Positions 13,895 to 20,674 of a DNA stretch of 38,048 nucleotides are shown here, piece by piece. Origin of the DNA: JAISGQ01 sp045536305. GTDB taxonomy: Bacteria; Bacillota; Clostridia; Oscillospirales; Acutalibacteraceae. Where the stretch lies: NCBI GenBank assembly GCA_045536305.1, contig JAZSNH010000073.1, forward strand, positions 1 through 38,048, written 5' to 3'. The notes under the pieces were generated by a model that was given only the letters and a program-made list of their open reading frames with translations, had not been told where the DNA came from and made no database searches. How positions within the stretch are numbered: position 1 is the first letter of the stretch; every line of letters begins with the position of its first letter. A program made the translations under genes and the position numbers.

Positions 13895-15397
13895 ATGAAA
13901 AAAGCATTGATAATAGGAGCAGGTCCGGCAGGATTAACTGCCGCGCTCGAGCTTTTGCGCCGCAGCACAGAATACAGCGTTACTGTTCTTGAATCAGATA
14001 TTGTTGCAGGAGGCATATCGAGAACGGTTAATGTAAACGGAAGCAGAATGGATATCGGGGGACATCGCTTTTACACAAAATCGGACAGAGTTATGAAATT
14101 CTGGAAAAGCATCATGCCCGAACAGGGTGCCCCTTCGGCAGATGAGCTTAAAACAGGCTCGGAAAGCGTGCTTGCAGAGGGTGGTGCAGACCCCGAAAAA
14201 TACGATGAGGTATTGCTGAACAGGCGAAGGGTTTCGAGAATATATCAAAAAGGGCGTTTTTATGATTACCCTATAAGCATGAACACCCTGAAAACAATGG
14301 GATTCGGGGCGGTTTTTGCAGGAACGTCATATCTGGCATCAAGAATAAAGAAACGCAGAGAAAACACTCTTGAGGATTTCTATATAAACCGTTTTGGCAA
14401 AAGACTTTATTCTGATTTCTTTTCGGATTACACGAAAAAGGTGTGGGGAATCTCTCCTTCGGAAATGCCGCCTGACTGGGGCGCGCAGAGGGTCAGAGGC
14501 TTATCTCTGCAAAAAACGATCAGGGATATGCTTACAGGAGGAAAAAGCAAAGAGGTATCGCTTATAAAAAGATTTCTTTACCCGAAATTCGGGCCGGGCC
14601 AGATGTGGGAAGCGGCTGCAAAACAGATAGAAGGCCTCGGCGGAAGGATAATATATGACTCGCATGTCAGCGAAATAAAAATAAAAGATTCTGAGATCAT
14701 ATCTGTGAAAGCAGGAAAAACAGAATACACAGCAGATGTGTTCATATCGTCAATGCCGCTCTCTGAGCTTATAGCGGCAATGGGGGAGGGCAAACCCTCG
14801 GAGACCGCAGAGGCGGCGGCAGATCTTTGTTATCGTGATTTTATAACCGTCGGAGTGGAAGCAAAAAGACTGAAAATAAAAAACAACACAAAAAATAAAA
14901 CCGTAAACGATATTCCGTGTGATTGCTGGATATATGTGCAGGATCCGGGCGTGAGAATGGGAAGAATACAGATATTCAACAATTGGTCGCCTTACATGGT
15001 GCGTGATTTTGAAAGCATGGTATATCTCGGAACCGAATATTTCTGCTCCGAAGGTGACGAGCTGTGGAGAATGAGCGATTGCGAGATGGGAAATCTTGCA
15101 GCTTCCGAGCTTGTAAAAATGGGCATCTTGGAGGAGAGGGATATAATTTCCGTCCACTGCGAAAGGGTAAAGAAGGCATATCCGTCATATATTGGGGGAT
15201 ATGAGAAAATAGGAAAAATACGAAGCTTTGCAAACTCAATTCAAAACCTTTACTGTATAGGGCGCAATGGTCAACACAGATACAATAATATGGATCATTC
15301 GATGCTCACGGCAATGACAGCGGCAGATATAATACTTGACGGAGGAAATAGGGAAAGCATCTGGACGGTAAACCCGGACGATGAATATGCAGGATAA
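13895..15397 (+). CDS. NAD(P)/FAD-dependent oxidoreductase, amine-oxidase/UGM-like
   Basis: 500 aa. The N-terminal dinucleotide motif GAGPAGLTAALELL (residues 8-21) with ESD near 37 binds FAD, and GGISRTVNVNGSRMDIGGHR near 43-62 is the second FAD contact typical of amine-oxidase and UDP-galactopyranose-mutase-like proteins. DVFISSMPLSELI near 290 and a C-terminal GRNGQHRYNNMDHSMLTAM segment near 465, carrying the second FAD signature, are also family marks. Such proteins are commonly adjacent to glycosyltransferases and may rearrange or oxidise a sugar or lipid; here no glycosyltransferase is near, so the substrate is open. The ATG follows AGAGGGCG. No membrane helix. A single gene with a short spacer to the DUF2975 promoter. 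Confidence 0.88.
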   Translation: MKKALIIGAGPAGLTAALELLRRSTEYSVTVLESDIVAGGISRTVNVNGSRMDIGGHRFYTKSDRVMKFWKSIMPEQGAPSADELKTGSESVLAEGGADPEKYDEVLLNRRRVSRIYQKGRFYDYPISMNTLKTMGFGAVFAGTSYLASRIKKRRENTLEDFYINRFGKRLYSDFFSDYTKKVWGISPSEMPPDWGAQRVRGLSLQKTIRDMLTGGKSKEVSLIKRFLYPKFGPGQMWEAAAKQIEGLGGRIIYDSHVSEIKIKDSEIISVKAGKTEYTADVFISSMPLSELIAAMGEGKPSETAEAAADLCYRDFITVGVEAKRLKIKNNTKNKTVNDIPCDCWIYVQDPGVRMGRIQIFNNWSPYMVRDFESMVYLGTEYFCSEGDELWRMSDCEMGNLAASELVKMGILEERDIISVHCERVKKAYPSYIGGYEKIGKIRSFANSIQNLYCIGRNGQHRYNNMDHSMLTAMTAADIILDGGNRESIWTVNPDDEYAG

Positions 15398-15404
15398 TTT
15401 TTTC

Positions 15405-15432
15405 TTGACACAAAAAATGGATGTGTTACTAT
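15405..15432 (+). promoter_or_regulatory. Promoter of the DUF2975-HTH pair
   Basis: TTGACA at 15405-15410, a 16-base spacer and TACTAT at 15427-15432. A symmetric GTATAC element and a second TATAAT lie at 15437-15475 and could be an operator or a second start. Confidence 0.6.
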
Positions 15433-15506
15433 TATGGTATACGTATATTAAAATTAGATGATATGTTATAATATATCAACATATAAAATAAAACGGAGGT
15501 ATGTTT

Positions 15507-15974
15507 ATGAAGAGCGAAAAAAGAATGGCCGCAGGCAGTATTGTGGCTATAGTGATACTGATAGTTACTATTATAGTGGGTGCTGCAGTCTATATAATGC
15601 TTCCGCAGGTAGTGAATATATATGTTGAAGGTGCAAATGTTGGTGTACGTCAGGCGATAATAGATAAAATAATGCCCGTTTTGTATGCCGCAGGAATCCC
15701 GGTGCTGTCAATGCTTACCCTCTGCCTGCTGATGATGTTAAATATCGCAAAGGGAAAAGCATTTAAAAAGATCAATGTCATATACTTAAGGCTGATAAGC
15801 TTGTCGAGTATATTGATTGCGATGATATTTGTTTACCCGATGTTTACAATGAACTCTATTTACCCAATTGTTATCTTTGTTATTTTTGTCGTTCTTTCGA
15901 TCATAACATTGGTTTTTGCCGATCTTTTTGCAGCGGCTATAAGGATCAAGGAAGAAAACGAGCTTACGATTTAA
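15507..15974 (+). CDS. DUF2975-type four-helix membrane protein
   Basis: 155 aa with four hydrophobic segments (about 10-32, 48-72, 92-112 and 116-140). The pattern, and the immediately following YozG-like HTH gene, match the DUF2975 membrane proteins that are nearly always paired with such a small Cro-type regulator. The pair is thought to be a membrane-linked regulatory module, but the signal is not known. The ATG at 15507 is preferred over 15501 because GGAGG (15495-15499) is seven bases from it and only one base from the other. Confidence 0.87.
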   Translation: MKSEKRMAAGSIVAIVILIVTIIVGAAVYIMLPQVVNIYVEGANVGVRQAIIDKIMPVLYAAGIPVLSMLTLCLLMMLNIAKGKAFKKINVIYLRLISLSSILIAMIFVYPMFTMNSIYPIVIFVIFVVLSIITLVFADLFAAAIRIKEENELTI

Positions 15975-15989
15975 GGGAGGGTGAGGTAA

Positions 15990-16226
15990 GTGCCGATAAT
16001 AGTAAATCTTGATGTCATGATGGCGAAGCGAAAAATAAGCGCATCGGAGCTTGCTTCGCGTATGGGTATCACCCTTTCCAATCTGTCCATTCTCAAGAAT
16101 AACAGGGCAAAGGCAATACGTTTTTCAACACTTAATGCAGTGTGCAGAGTGCTTGAGTGTCAGCCGGGCGATATTCTTGAATACGAGGCAGGAGAAGATG
16201 ACGAGGATATAATAATCGACGAATAA
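15990..16226 (+). CDS. Small XRE/Cro-type regulator (YozG-like)
   Basis: 78 aa, GTG start at 15990 after GGGTGAGGT. It contains a short helix-turn-helix: KRKISASELASRMGITLSNL, then SILKNNRAKAIRFSTLNAVC, followed by CRVLECQPGDILEYE and an acidic tail. HTH_26/YozG proteins lack a dimerisation domain beyond the C-terminal tail and regulate their own DUF2975 partner. It starts 15 bases after the membrane gene, so both are co-transcribed and a terminator follows. Confidence 0.92.
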   Translation: MPIIVNLDVMMAKRKISASELASRMGITLSNLSILKNNRAKAIRFSTLNAVCRVLECQPGDILEYEAGEDDEDIIIDE

Positions 16227-16240
16227 AATTAAAAACAAAC

Positions 16241-16279
16241 AAAAAGCCGATTTGCGAAGAGACGCAAATCGGCTTTTTA
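16241..16279 (+). terminator. Terminator of the DUF2975-HTH pair
   Basis: AAAAAGCCGATTTGCG and CGCAAATCGGCTTTTT are perfectly complementary around AAGAGA. Confidence 0.92.
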
Positions 16280-16362
16280 TCGTGGAAATCGACCGAATCA
16301 GTGAGTTTGTTCGCGAATGCACCAATAATGACACATATAAACACAGCGAAATGCAAAATTTA

Positions 16363-16378
16363 TGTCCATTATTGGACA
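16363..16378. promoter_or_regulatory. Inverted repeat upstream of the 112-aa gene
   Basis: TGTCCA-ttat-TGGACA is a perfect dyad ending 18 bases upstream of the -35 at 16396 and followed by a T7 run. It may be an operator or a weak terminator. Confidence 0.4.
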
Positions 16379-16395
16379 TTTTTTTAAAATACCTA

Positions 16396-16423
16396 TTGAT
16401 TTTTGAAAAATACGTGCTATAAT
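16396..16423 (+). promoter_or_regulatory. Promoter of the 112-aa membrane gene
   Basis: TTGATT at 16396-16401, a 16-base spacer and TATAAT at 16418-16423. Confidence 0.75.
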
Positions 16424-16473
16424 TTGAAATGTAAGGCGAACAAATGCTTGCTTAATGAAAAGGAGAAGAGGAA

Positions 16474-16812
16474 ATGAATATAGGAATTGGTTTATTTGTT
16501 ATAATATCTGCCGCTGTTTTAAGACATGTATACAAAGTCAAGGGCAAAATCTCGGAAAGAATATTCAAGCTTTGCATTGCGACAGGGGTGTTTATGCTCT
16601 TTTCAGTACAGACGTTTGGCAATGCTCTTCTTATAGCATTGACCGCTGCGGAGATAGTGCTTTGTTCATTGCTCCTCATCGTGTATCGCGCTCAGCTTAT
16701 TCGTGAATGCGAAGCAGTTAAAAGAAAAAGAGCAGCACATCGTGCTGCTGTGAAGAGAGCATATCGTATTTCTCAGTCTCATGAGAGCAGAGCTTTTGCA
16801 AATGCAGCATAA
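16474..16812 (+). CDS. Small membrane protein (112 aa), unknown
   Basis: 112 aa. Three hydrophobic stretches (about 3-15, 29-45 and 48-68) give two or three membrane helices. The C-terminal third is highly basic (VKRKRAAHRAAVKRAYRISQ), consistent with a cytoplasmic, nucleic-acid- or lipid-facing tail. AAGGAGAAGAGGA lies directly upstream of the ATG. A single gene with its own promoter. No recognised family. Confidence 0.78.
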   Translation: MNIGIGLFVIISAAVLRHVYKVKGKISERIFKLCIATGVFMLFSVQTFGNALLIALTAAEIVLCSLLLIVYRAQLIRECEAVKRKRAAHRAAVKRAYRISQSHESRAFANAA

Positions 16813-16940
16813 GCAGAAATAAAATTATAACTCTTTGCAATAAAAATGGTGATATCATAATAAAGCAAGCGTAGGCTTCTGCTTGTGCTTGCAGACTGTT
16901 AATAAATCTCCCTTCGGCTTTGACGATAATTCCTTTATAC

Positions 16941-16990
16941 AAAAAGCTGAAACGGTGCAGCCTGTAAGGACTGCACCGTTTCAGCTTTTT
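16941..16990. terminator. Bidirectional terminator
   Basis: AAAAAGCTGAAACGGTGCAG and CTGCACCGTTTCAGCTTTTT form a 20-bp perfect stem around ten bases. Between the 112-aa gene and the converging sortase-like gene. Confidence 0.92.
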
Positions 16991-17054
16991 AACAGGAAGT
17001 CAGAATAATTTTTATAAAAGAAAAGTGTGCTCCTTAAATCCCATAAACAACAGA

Positions 17055-17753
17055 TTATTCCTGAATACCGACCAGCACAAACGCGCCGTTGCGATCCTCA
17101 GCACATAAAGTGATCAATCGTGTGTCCTCGTCGGTTTTAACAGAGCCGTTAACGCGTGAGCTGCTTCTTAAGTGCGATATATAGTCATCAAAATCGTCTC
17201 TAGAAGCAAATTCCGTTTTTACAGCTTTGCTGATGTCTTTTGTGTATACTCCGGCGATAAGATTTATTATATATTTGCCCTGCGGCGTGTAGAGAGTAAG
17301 ATATGGCATCAGCTCGTAATAATCCTGCGAACTGTAATTGTACAGCGGGGCAAGCAGCTCGCCGCCGTATATCACCGTGTTGCGCCCGCTCAGATCGGCA
17401 GCACAAGAGCTGTCAATATAAAGACAACCAAGCTTATTTCTTTTGCCGGAAAAGCTGTGGTTACGATAATATTCGTTCTTGCTGCTGTGAACGATGGGAT
17501 AATCTATGCCAGTGCCCTCAGAAAGAAGCCATGCAGCAATATCTTCGTTTTCGGCTGAAAGCATCTCGAAATCAATAACGCTCTGCGAGCTTGAGTGAGC
17601 AGAGCGTGCCAGCAGGGTGTATTCCTTCATTGCATGCTTCGAGCCGCTGCTCAGCATTATGATTATCGTTCCTATCAAAACAAGGCCCATCACGGCCATA
17701 ACGCAAAGCCATATAAAATTTTTTATGCCAAGCTTGCTGATAAATTTATTCAT
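17055..17753 (-). CDS. Sortase-B-like protein with degenerate active site
   Basis: 232 aa. MNKFISKLGIKNFIWLCVMA places a membrane anchor at about 12-34. The rest follows the class B sortase plan: FEMLSAENEDIAAWLLSEGT (the usual F-x-L-x-x-x-N-x-D-x-x-GW region), then GIDYPIVHSSKNEYYRNHSF, then GCLYIDSSCAADLSGRNTVI, and the end RLITLCAEDRNGAFVLVGIQ. Where active enzymes have the catalytic His in TVIYGHNM this one has TVIYGGEL, so His is Gly. The TLxTC motif is reduced to TLC-A, with Cys present but out of register, and the Arg strand reads GAFVLVG. It is therefore unlikely to be an active transpeptidase. Start chosen because GAGGTGG is ~9 bases upstream. Follows the secreted protein gene. Confidence 0.85.
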   Translation of the reverse strand: MNKFISKLGIKNFIWLCVMAVMGLVLIGTIIIMLSSGSKHAMKEYTLLARSAHSSSQSVIDFEMLSAENEDIAAWLLSEGTGIDYPIVHSSKNEYYRNHSFSGKRNKLGCLYIDSSCAADLSGRNTVIYGGELLAPLYNYSSQDYYELMPYLTLYTPQGKYIINLIAGVYTKDISKAVKTEFASRDDFDDYISHLRSSSRVNGSVKTDEDTRLITLCAEDRNGAFVLVGIQE

Positions 17754-17775
17754 TAGTCTTGCCACCTCATAACTC

Positions 17776-17811
17776 CAAAGCAGAGAGGGAAACAATGCCT
17801 CTCTCTGCTTT
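17776..17811 (-). other. Hairpin between the secreted-protein and sortase-like genes
   Basis: AAAGCAGAGAG and CTCTCTGCTTT pair around ~13 bases. On the minus strand no T-run follows, so it may be an mRNA processing or attenuation hairpin lowering expression of the sortase-like gene, not a full terminator. Confidence 0.5.
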
Positions 17812-17851
17812 GAGCTATCTTATGATTGTCCGATTTTTGGGGTCGGTCAGA

Positions 17852-18910
17852 TTATTCGGAATCTGATTCTTCCTCAAGCGATTCCTTGATGCCTGTGCTT
17901 GCGCGGAAGGTGTTCTTTGATGCGGCAACAGGCTCGACAGCCTTCCTCGGCATATTAAAGCCGATAATGTTGAACTTGCTTCCGGATGCCTTGGAGAAAA
18001 CGCTGAAGCGGATAATAAAGAATACGAGGAATGCGGTTATTATGAAGAGAAGACCTGCAAGGCAAAGGGCAACAATTGCAACTGTCTGTGTCGAAACCTC
18101 TCTGCTTGCCGCACCCTTTACAGAAAAGCTGCGGATAAGATCATCGACAACAGCGGCATCGGTTGCTGTGCCGCCGTGCTGAACATAAATGTATGCGGTG
18201 TATACCGTGCTGTTGATAACAGTGGTGATCTCAGCTTCTGTGCTGCAAAAGCCCGCTTCGCTTATCTGGTCGGTATCGTTTCTTGATACAAGATAGATGT
18301 TTCCGTTTTTTGAGGTGGTATAGGTGTTTTTCTCGTCAGAGCCGTTTTCAACCTTAAGGCTGACAAGGGAATTCTGCTGCTCAACGCTCAAATCGCTGTA
18401 ATTCTTTATGAATTTGCCGTAGGGAGTATCCTCTGCGGCGGTGATCTGATAATAAACAACAGCCTTGTTGAGCGGATCGGTGTACTCTGCAACCTCAACA
18501 ATATTGTAATTATTCAGAAGATCCTGCTTGCTTGCGCCTGCGTAGGAGAAAAGTTTGAGCTCATCGTCATCGAGAGAATATATCTCGCCGCCCTGAGGGA
18601 GCTTGTAGGTGACGGAATGATAGGCTGTGGTATGTGTGTTAAATTTAAGAGAGGATATCATATCGGTGTATGAATAATTTGCCGCATCTGTATTGGAAAC
18701 AGACGAGCTTTCAACAAGATCATCCTCGGTGATGCCAAGCTGGGTAAGAGCATCCTCAAAGCTTATGCCGTAAAGCTGAGCTATCGTTTCAATATCCTCG
18801 TAGGTGTACTGAATATCCTCCTCCGTGGCCGAGACAGCAAAAGCACCCGAAACGGAAAAAACAAGGGTCAATGCTATCAGAATTGCTAAAAGCTTGCTGC
18901 GAAAACTCAT
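17852..18910 (-). CDS. Secreted, C-terminally anchored protein of unknown function
   Basis: 352 aa. A signal peptide (residues 1-~27: MSFRSKLLAILIALTLVFSV, then an AVSA-type cleavage region) is followed by an outward domain of ~250 residues (acidic, Tyr/Thr rich) with IETIAQLYGISFEDALTQLG near 38, a sequence typical of unfolding/LysM-like helical repeats, and a beta-rich part. A C-terminal membrane helix (about 277-300, TVAIVALCLAGLLFIITAFL) and a ~50-residue cytoplasmic tail follow. No LPXTG-type sorting motif is seen. The ATG at 18910 follows AGGAGGAG by six bases. It shares strand and proximity with the degenerate sortase gene and likely forms a unit with it. Confidence 0.82.
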   Translation of the reverse strand: MSFRSKLLAILIALTLVFSVSGAFAVSATEEDIQYTYEDIETIAQLYGISFEDALTQLGITEDDLVESSSVSNTDAANYSYTDMISSLKFNTHTTAYHSVTYKLPQGGEIYSLDDDELKLFSYAGASKQDLLNNYNIVEVAEYTDPLNKAVVYYQITAAEDTPYGKFIKNYSDLSVEQQNSLVSLKVENGSDEKNTYTTSKNGNIYLVSRNDTDQISEAGFCSTEAEITTVINSTVYTAYIYVQHGGTATDAAVVDDLIRSFSVKGAASREVSTQTVAIVALCLAGLLFIITAFLVFFIIRFSVFSKASGSKFNIIGFNMPRKAVEPVAASKNTFRASTGIKESLEEESDSE

Positions 18911-18944
18911 AATAACTCCTCCTGAATCAGATCGTAATAAATAC

Positions 18945-18973
18945 ATTATATTTGATGGAAAACAGAAAGGCAA
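18945..18973 (-). promoter_or_regulatory. Promoter of the secreted-protein gene
   Basis: Read on the minus strand: TTGCCT (18973-18968), 17-base spacer, TATAAT (18950-18945). Confidence 0.75.
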
Positions 18974-19013
18974 GTGAAAGAAGCAGAATTTTTGGTGAAC
19001 GGAAGCCTTCACA

Positions 19014-19751
19014 TCAAACACACAAGGAAATCAGCCATAGCAGAATAAGGTGAACGGGATAGAAGATATAAAACAGCCACTTTGCGCCGCGATAGCCGCT
19101 CCGACCGCTGTAGAGAGCGATCGGAATGGCGGCGAGAATACAGTATAGCTGTGTCTGATCTGAAAAATACCAGCTCTTCGAGCCGAGCTCAAACAATTTT
19201 ACTGCATCGGCATGTCCTATGGAGGTGATGCCGTATTTGAGCATGGTGCAGAATATGAACATCAGAATAGAAGCGGTGCGGTTTTTGCGGAAAATATAAA
19301 AAACAAAGATAAGCATAACGCCGTATTTTCCGTAGTCGCTGTGAAGCGTGTCTGCGGCACGGCAGAGAACGGCAACGGGAATGAGAGCTGCGATAAAAGC
19401 TGCAAAACGGGGGATACCTTCCCAATTTTTAACCGAATCGAAAAGCATGAGCGACAAAAGTCCGAGAAACAGCGTTATATAAATATTGCAGCTGCCAAGG
19501 TTGAAGGCTCTGCCGCTGAAGGCAAGATTAAAGGGGATCTCGCTGAGCAGAGCAAACAGTCCGAGCCTAAGCAGATATTTGGGTGAGTTTTTTGTATGTG
19601 CAAAGCCCTCTGCGATCGAAAAAGCGAATATAGGAAAGGCAAGCCTGCCGATAAGGCGCAGTATTGAGGAGTCGGGGAACAATACTGCGCCTGTGTGATC
19701 TGTCAGCATGGCGATTATAGCTATTATTTTGAGCGCAAAGGTGGAGAGCAT
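19014..19751 (-). CDS. TraX-family integral membrane protein
   Basis: 245 aa, seven or more hydrophobic segments. The N-terminus LKIIAIIAMLTDHTGAVLFP and the LIGRLAFPIFAFSIAEGFAH segment near 36 are hallmark TraX sequences; TraX of F plasmids N-acetylates pilin, and chromosomal relatives are thought to be membrane acyltransferases. Conserved His and Arg in the first helices are kept. The ATG at 19751 follows GGAGGAA. It lies 15 bases after thiT, in the same operon and thus under the TPP riboswitch, an unexpected partnership. Alternative roles (lipid or peptide acylation) cannot be separated. Confidence 0.9.
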   Translation of the reverse strand: MLSTFALKIIAIIAMLTDHTGAVLFPDSSILRLIGRLAFPIFAFSIAEGFAHTKNSPKYLLRLGLFALLSEIPFNLAFSGRAFNLGSCNIYITLFLGLLSLMLFDSVKNWEGIPRFAAFIAALIPVAVLCRAADTLHSDYGKYGVMLIFVFYIFRKNRTASILMFIFCTMLKYGITSIGHADAVKLFELGSKSWYFSDQTQLYCILAAIPIALYSGRSGYRGAKWLFYIFYPVHLILLWLISLCV

Positions 19752-19766
19752 CGGGATTCCTCCGTT

Positions 19767-20381
19767 TTAGTTTGCCGCGAGCTTATCAAATTTGACAAAT
19801 CTGCAAATAAGTGCAGCGACAGCTACTGTAATTATTGTTTCGGGGATCATATAGGTTGCGTTATAGCATACGGAATAGCTCCAACAGAAGAGCTCGGGGT
19901 TTTCGGTGAATATAGTGCCGTGAAGAAATGAGGGAATATAATCAAGGCTCGCCCACTCGCCCCATACGGTAGCACCGGACACAACATGACAGAGATATCT
20001 TACAAAACATCCGATAAATGCGCCCAAAGCAGCGGCAGAGCCTTTATTTTTCATTTTGCGTGTAATGCCCGAAAGGGACATTGCGGAAAAGGCTACAACA
20101 TAGTCAAAGAGAATTATTATAACGACTGCCAGAAAAGTAACGGCGTATGCGAGATTACTGGCGCCAAGAATGAGCTGGATAATAGAATAGACAAAGCAGG
20201 CGGCAGAGCCGTATAGCATGCCGTAGAGCTGGCAGACGATAACCAGCGGAACCATGCTGCCAAGCGTTACAGAGCCGCCGAAGGGCAGGGTGATGGGGGT
20301 GAGACTCAGCACAGTGCCCAAAGCCACCATCATGGCAGAGAATACAAGTCTCATAGTAGTGTTTTTTCTGTTTGTTTTCAT
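19767..20381 (-). CDS. thiT: Thiamine-specific ECF transporter substrate-binding protein ThiT
   Basis: 204 aa with six hydrophobic segments. MMVALGTVLSL followed by LPFGGSVTLGSMVPLV is the first-helix/loop signature of ECF S-components. HVVSGATVWGEWA near residue 133 is the thiamine-binding WGE motif of ThiT, and YNATYMIPETIIT near 172 is also typical. ThiT captures thiamine and works with a shared energising EcfT/EcfA module encoded elsewhere. The 5' leader carries a TPP riboswitch (20485-20588) and terminator (20431-20457), so expression rises when thiamine pyrophosphate is scarce. traX follows 15 bases downstream. Confidence 0.95.
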   Translation of the reverse strand: MKTNRKNTTMRLVFSAMMVALGTVLSLTPITLPFGGSVTLGSMVPLVIVCQLYGMLYGSAACFVYSIIQLILGASNLAYAVTFLAVVIIILFDYVVAFSAMSLSGITRKMKNKGSAAALGAFIGCFVRYLCHVVSGATVWGEWASLDYIPSFLHGTIFTENPELFCWSYSVCYNATYMIPETIITVAVAALICRFVKFDKLAAN

Positions 20382-20430
20382 AAAACAACATCCTTTCTTT
20401 TCCGATAAGTCGGATATAAATTAAAAGAAA

Positions 20431-20457
20431 CGCCGCGTTTAACCTGAACACGGCGCT
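20431..20457 (-). terminator. TPP-riboswitch expression-platform terminator
   Basis: On the minus strand, CGCCGTGTT and AACGCGGCG pair (one wobble) and run into TTTCTTTTAATTT. It lies between the aptamer and the thiT start, as expected for attenuation control. Confidence 0.85.
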
Positions 20458-20484
20458 TTCAAGAAAGGCGTTGTGCTGTAGTTA

Positions 20485-20588
20485 CCTACGCCGGCATTAT
20501 CCGGATCAGGCGCTGCGAACGAATGTCGCAAGGGTTCACAGCGGCAACACACTGTATCTCAGCCGATTTGCATCAGCACCCCATAGCA
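20485..20588 (-). ncRNA. TPP riboswitch aptamer (THI element)
   Basis: On the minus strand GGGGTGC, then CTGAGATACAG, then TGAACCCTTGCGA, then CCTGATCCGGATAATGCCGG, then CGTAGG are the conserved THI-box segments in order. It senses thiamine pyrophosphate and controls the thiT-traX operon through the terminator just downstream. The promoter is at 20606-20634. Confidence 0.98.
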
Positions 20589-20605
20589 TTTCTTTTGTCA
20601 GAATG

Positions 20606-20634
20606 ATGATACTACATAAAAAGCATGATGTCAA
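20606..20634 (-). promoter_or_regulatory. Promoter of the riboswitch-thiT-traX transcript
   Basis: Read on the minus strand: TTGACA (20634-20629), 17-base spacer, TATCAT (20611-20606). Confidence 0.85.
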
Positions 20635-20670
20635 TAAAAAAATCAGCCGCACCTTTACGGATGCGGCTGA
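20634..20670 (-). terminator. Terminator of the GGDEF gene
   Basis: On the minus strand CAGCCGCA and TGCGGCTG pair around ten bases, followed by ATTTTTTTATT. The T-run reads into the thiT promoter region. Confidence 0.9.
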
Positions 20671-20674
20671 AAAG

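Noticed and set aside
16363..16378. Intrinsic terminator before the 112-aa gene
   Set aside because: A six-base stem with weak pairing followed by T-run; a true perfect terminator already lies at 16241-16279, so it is listed only as a possible operator.
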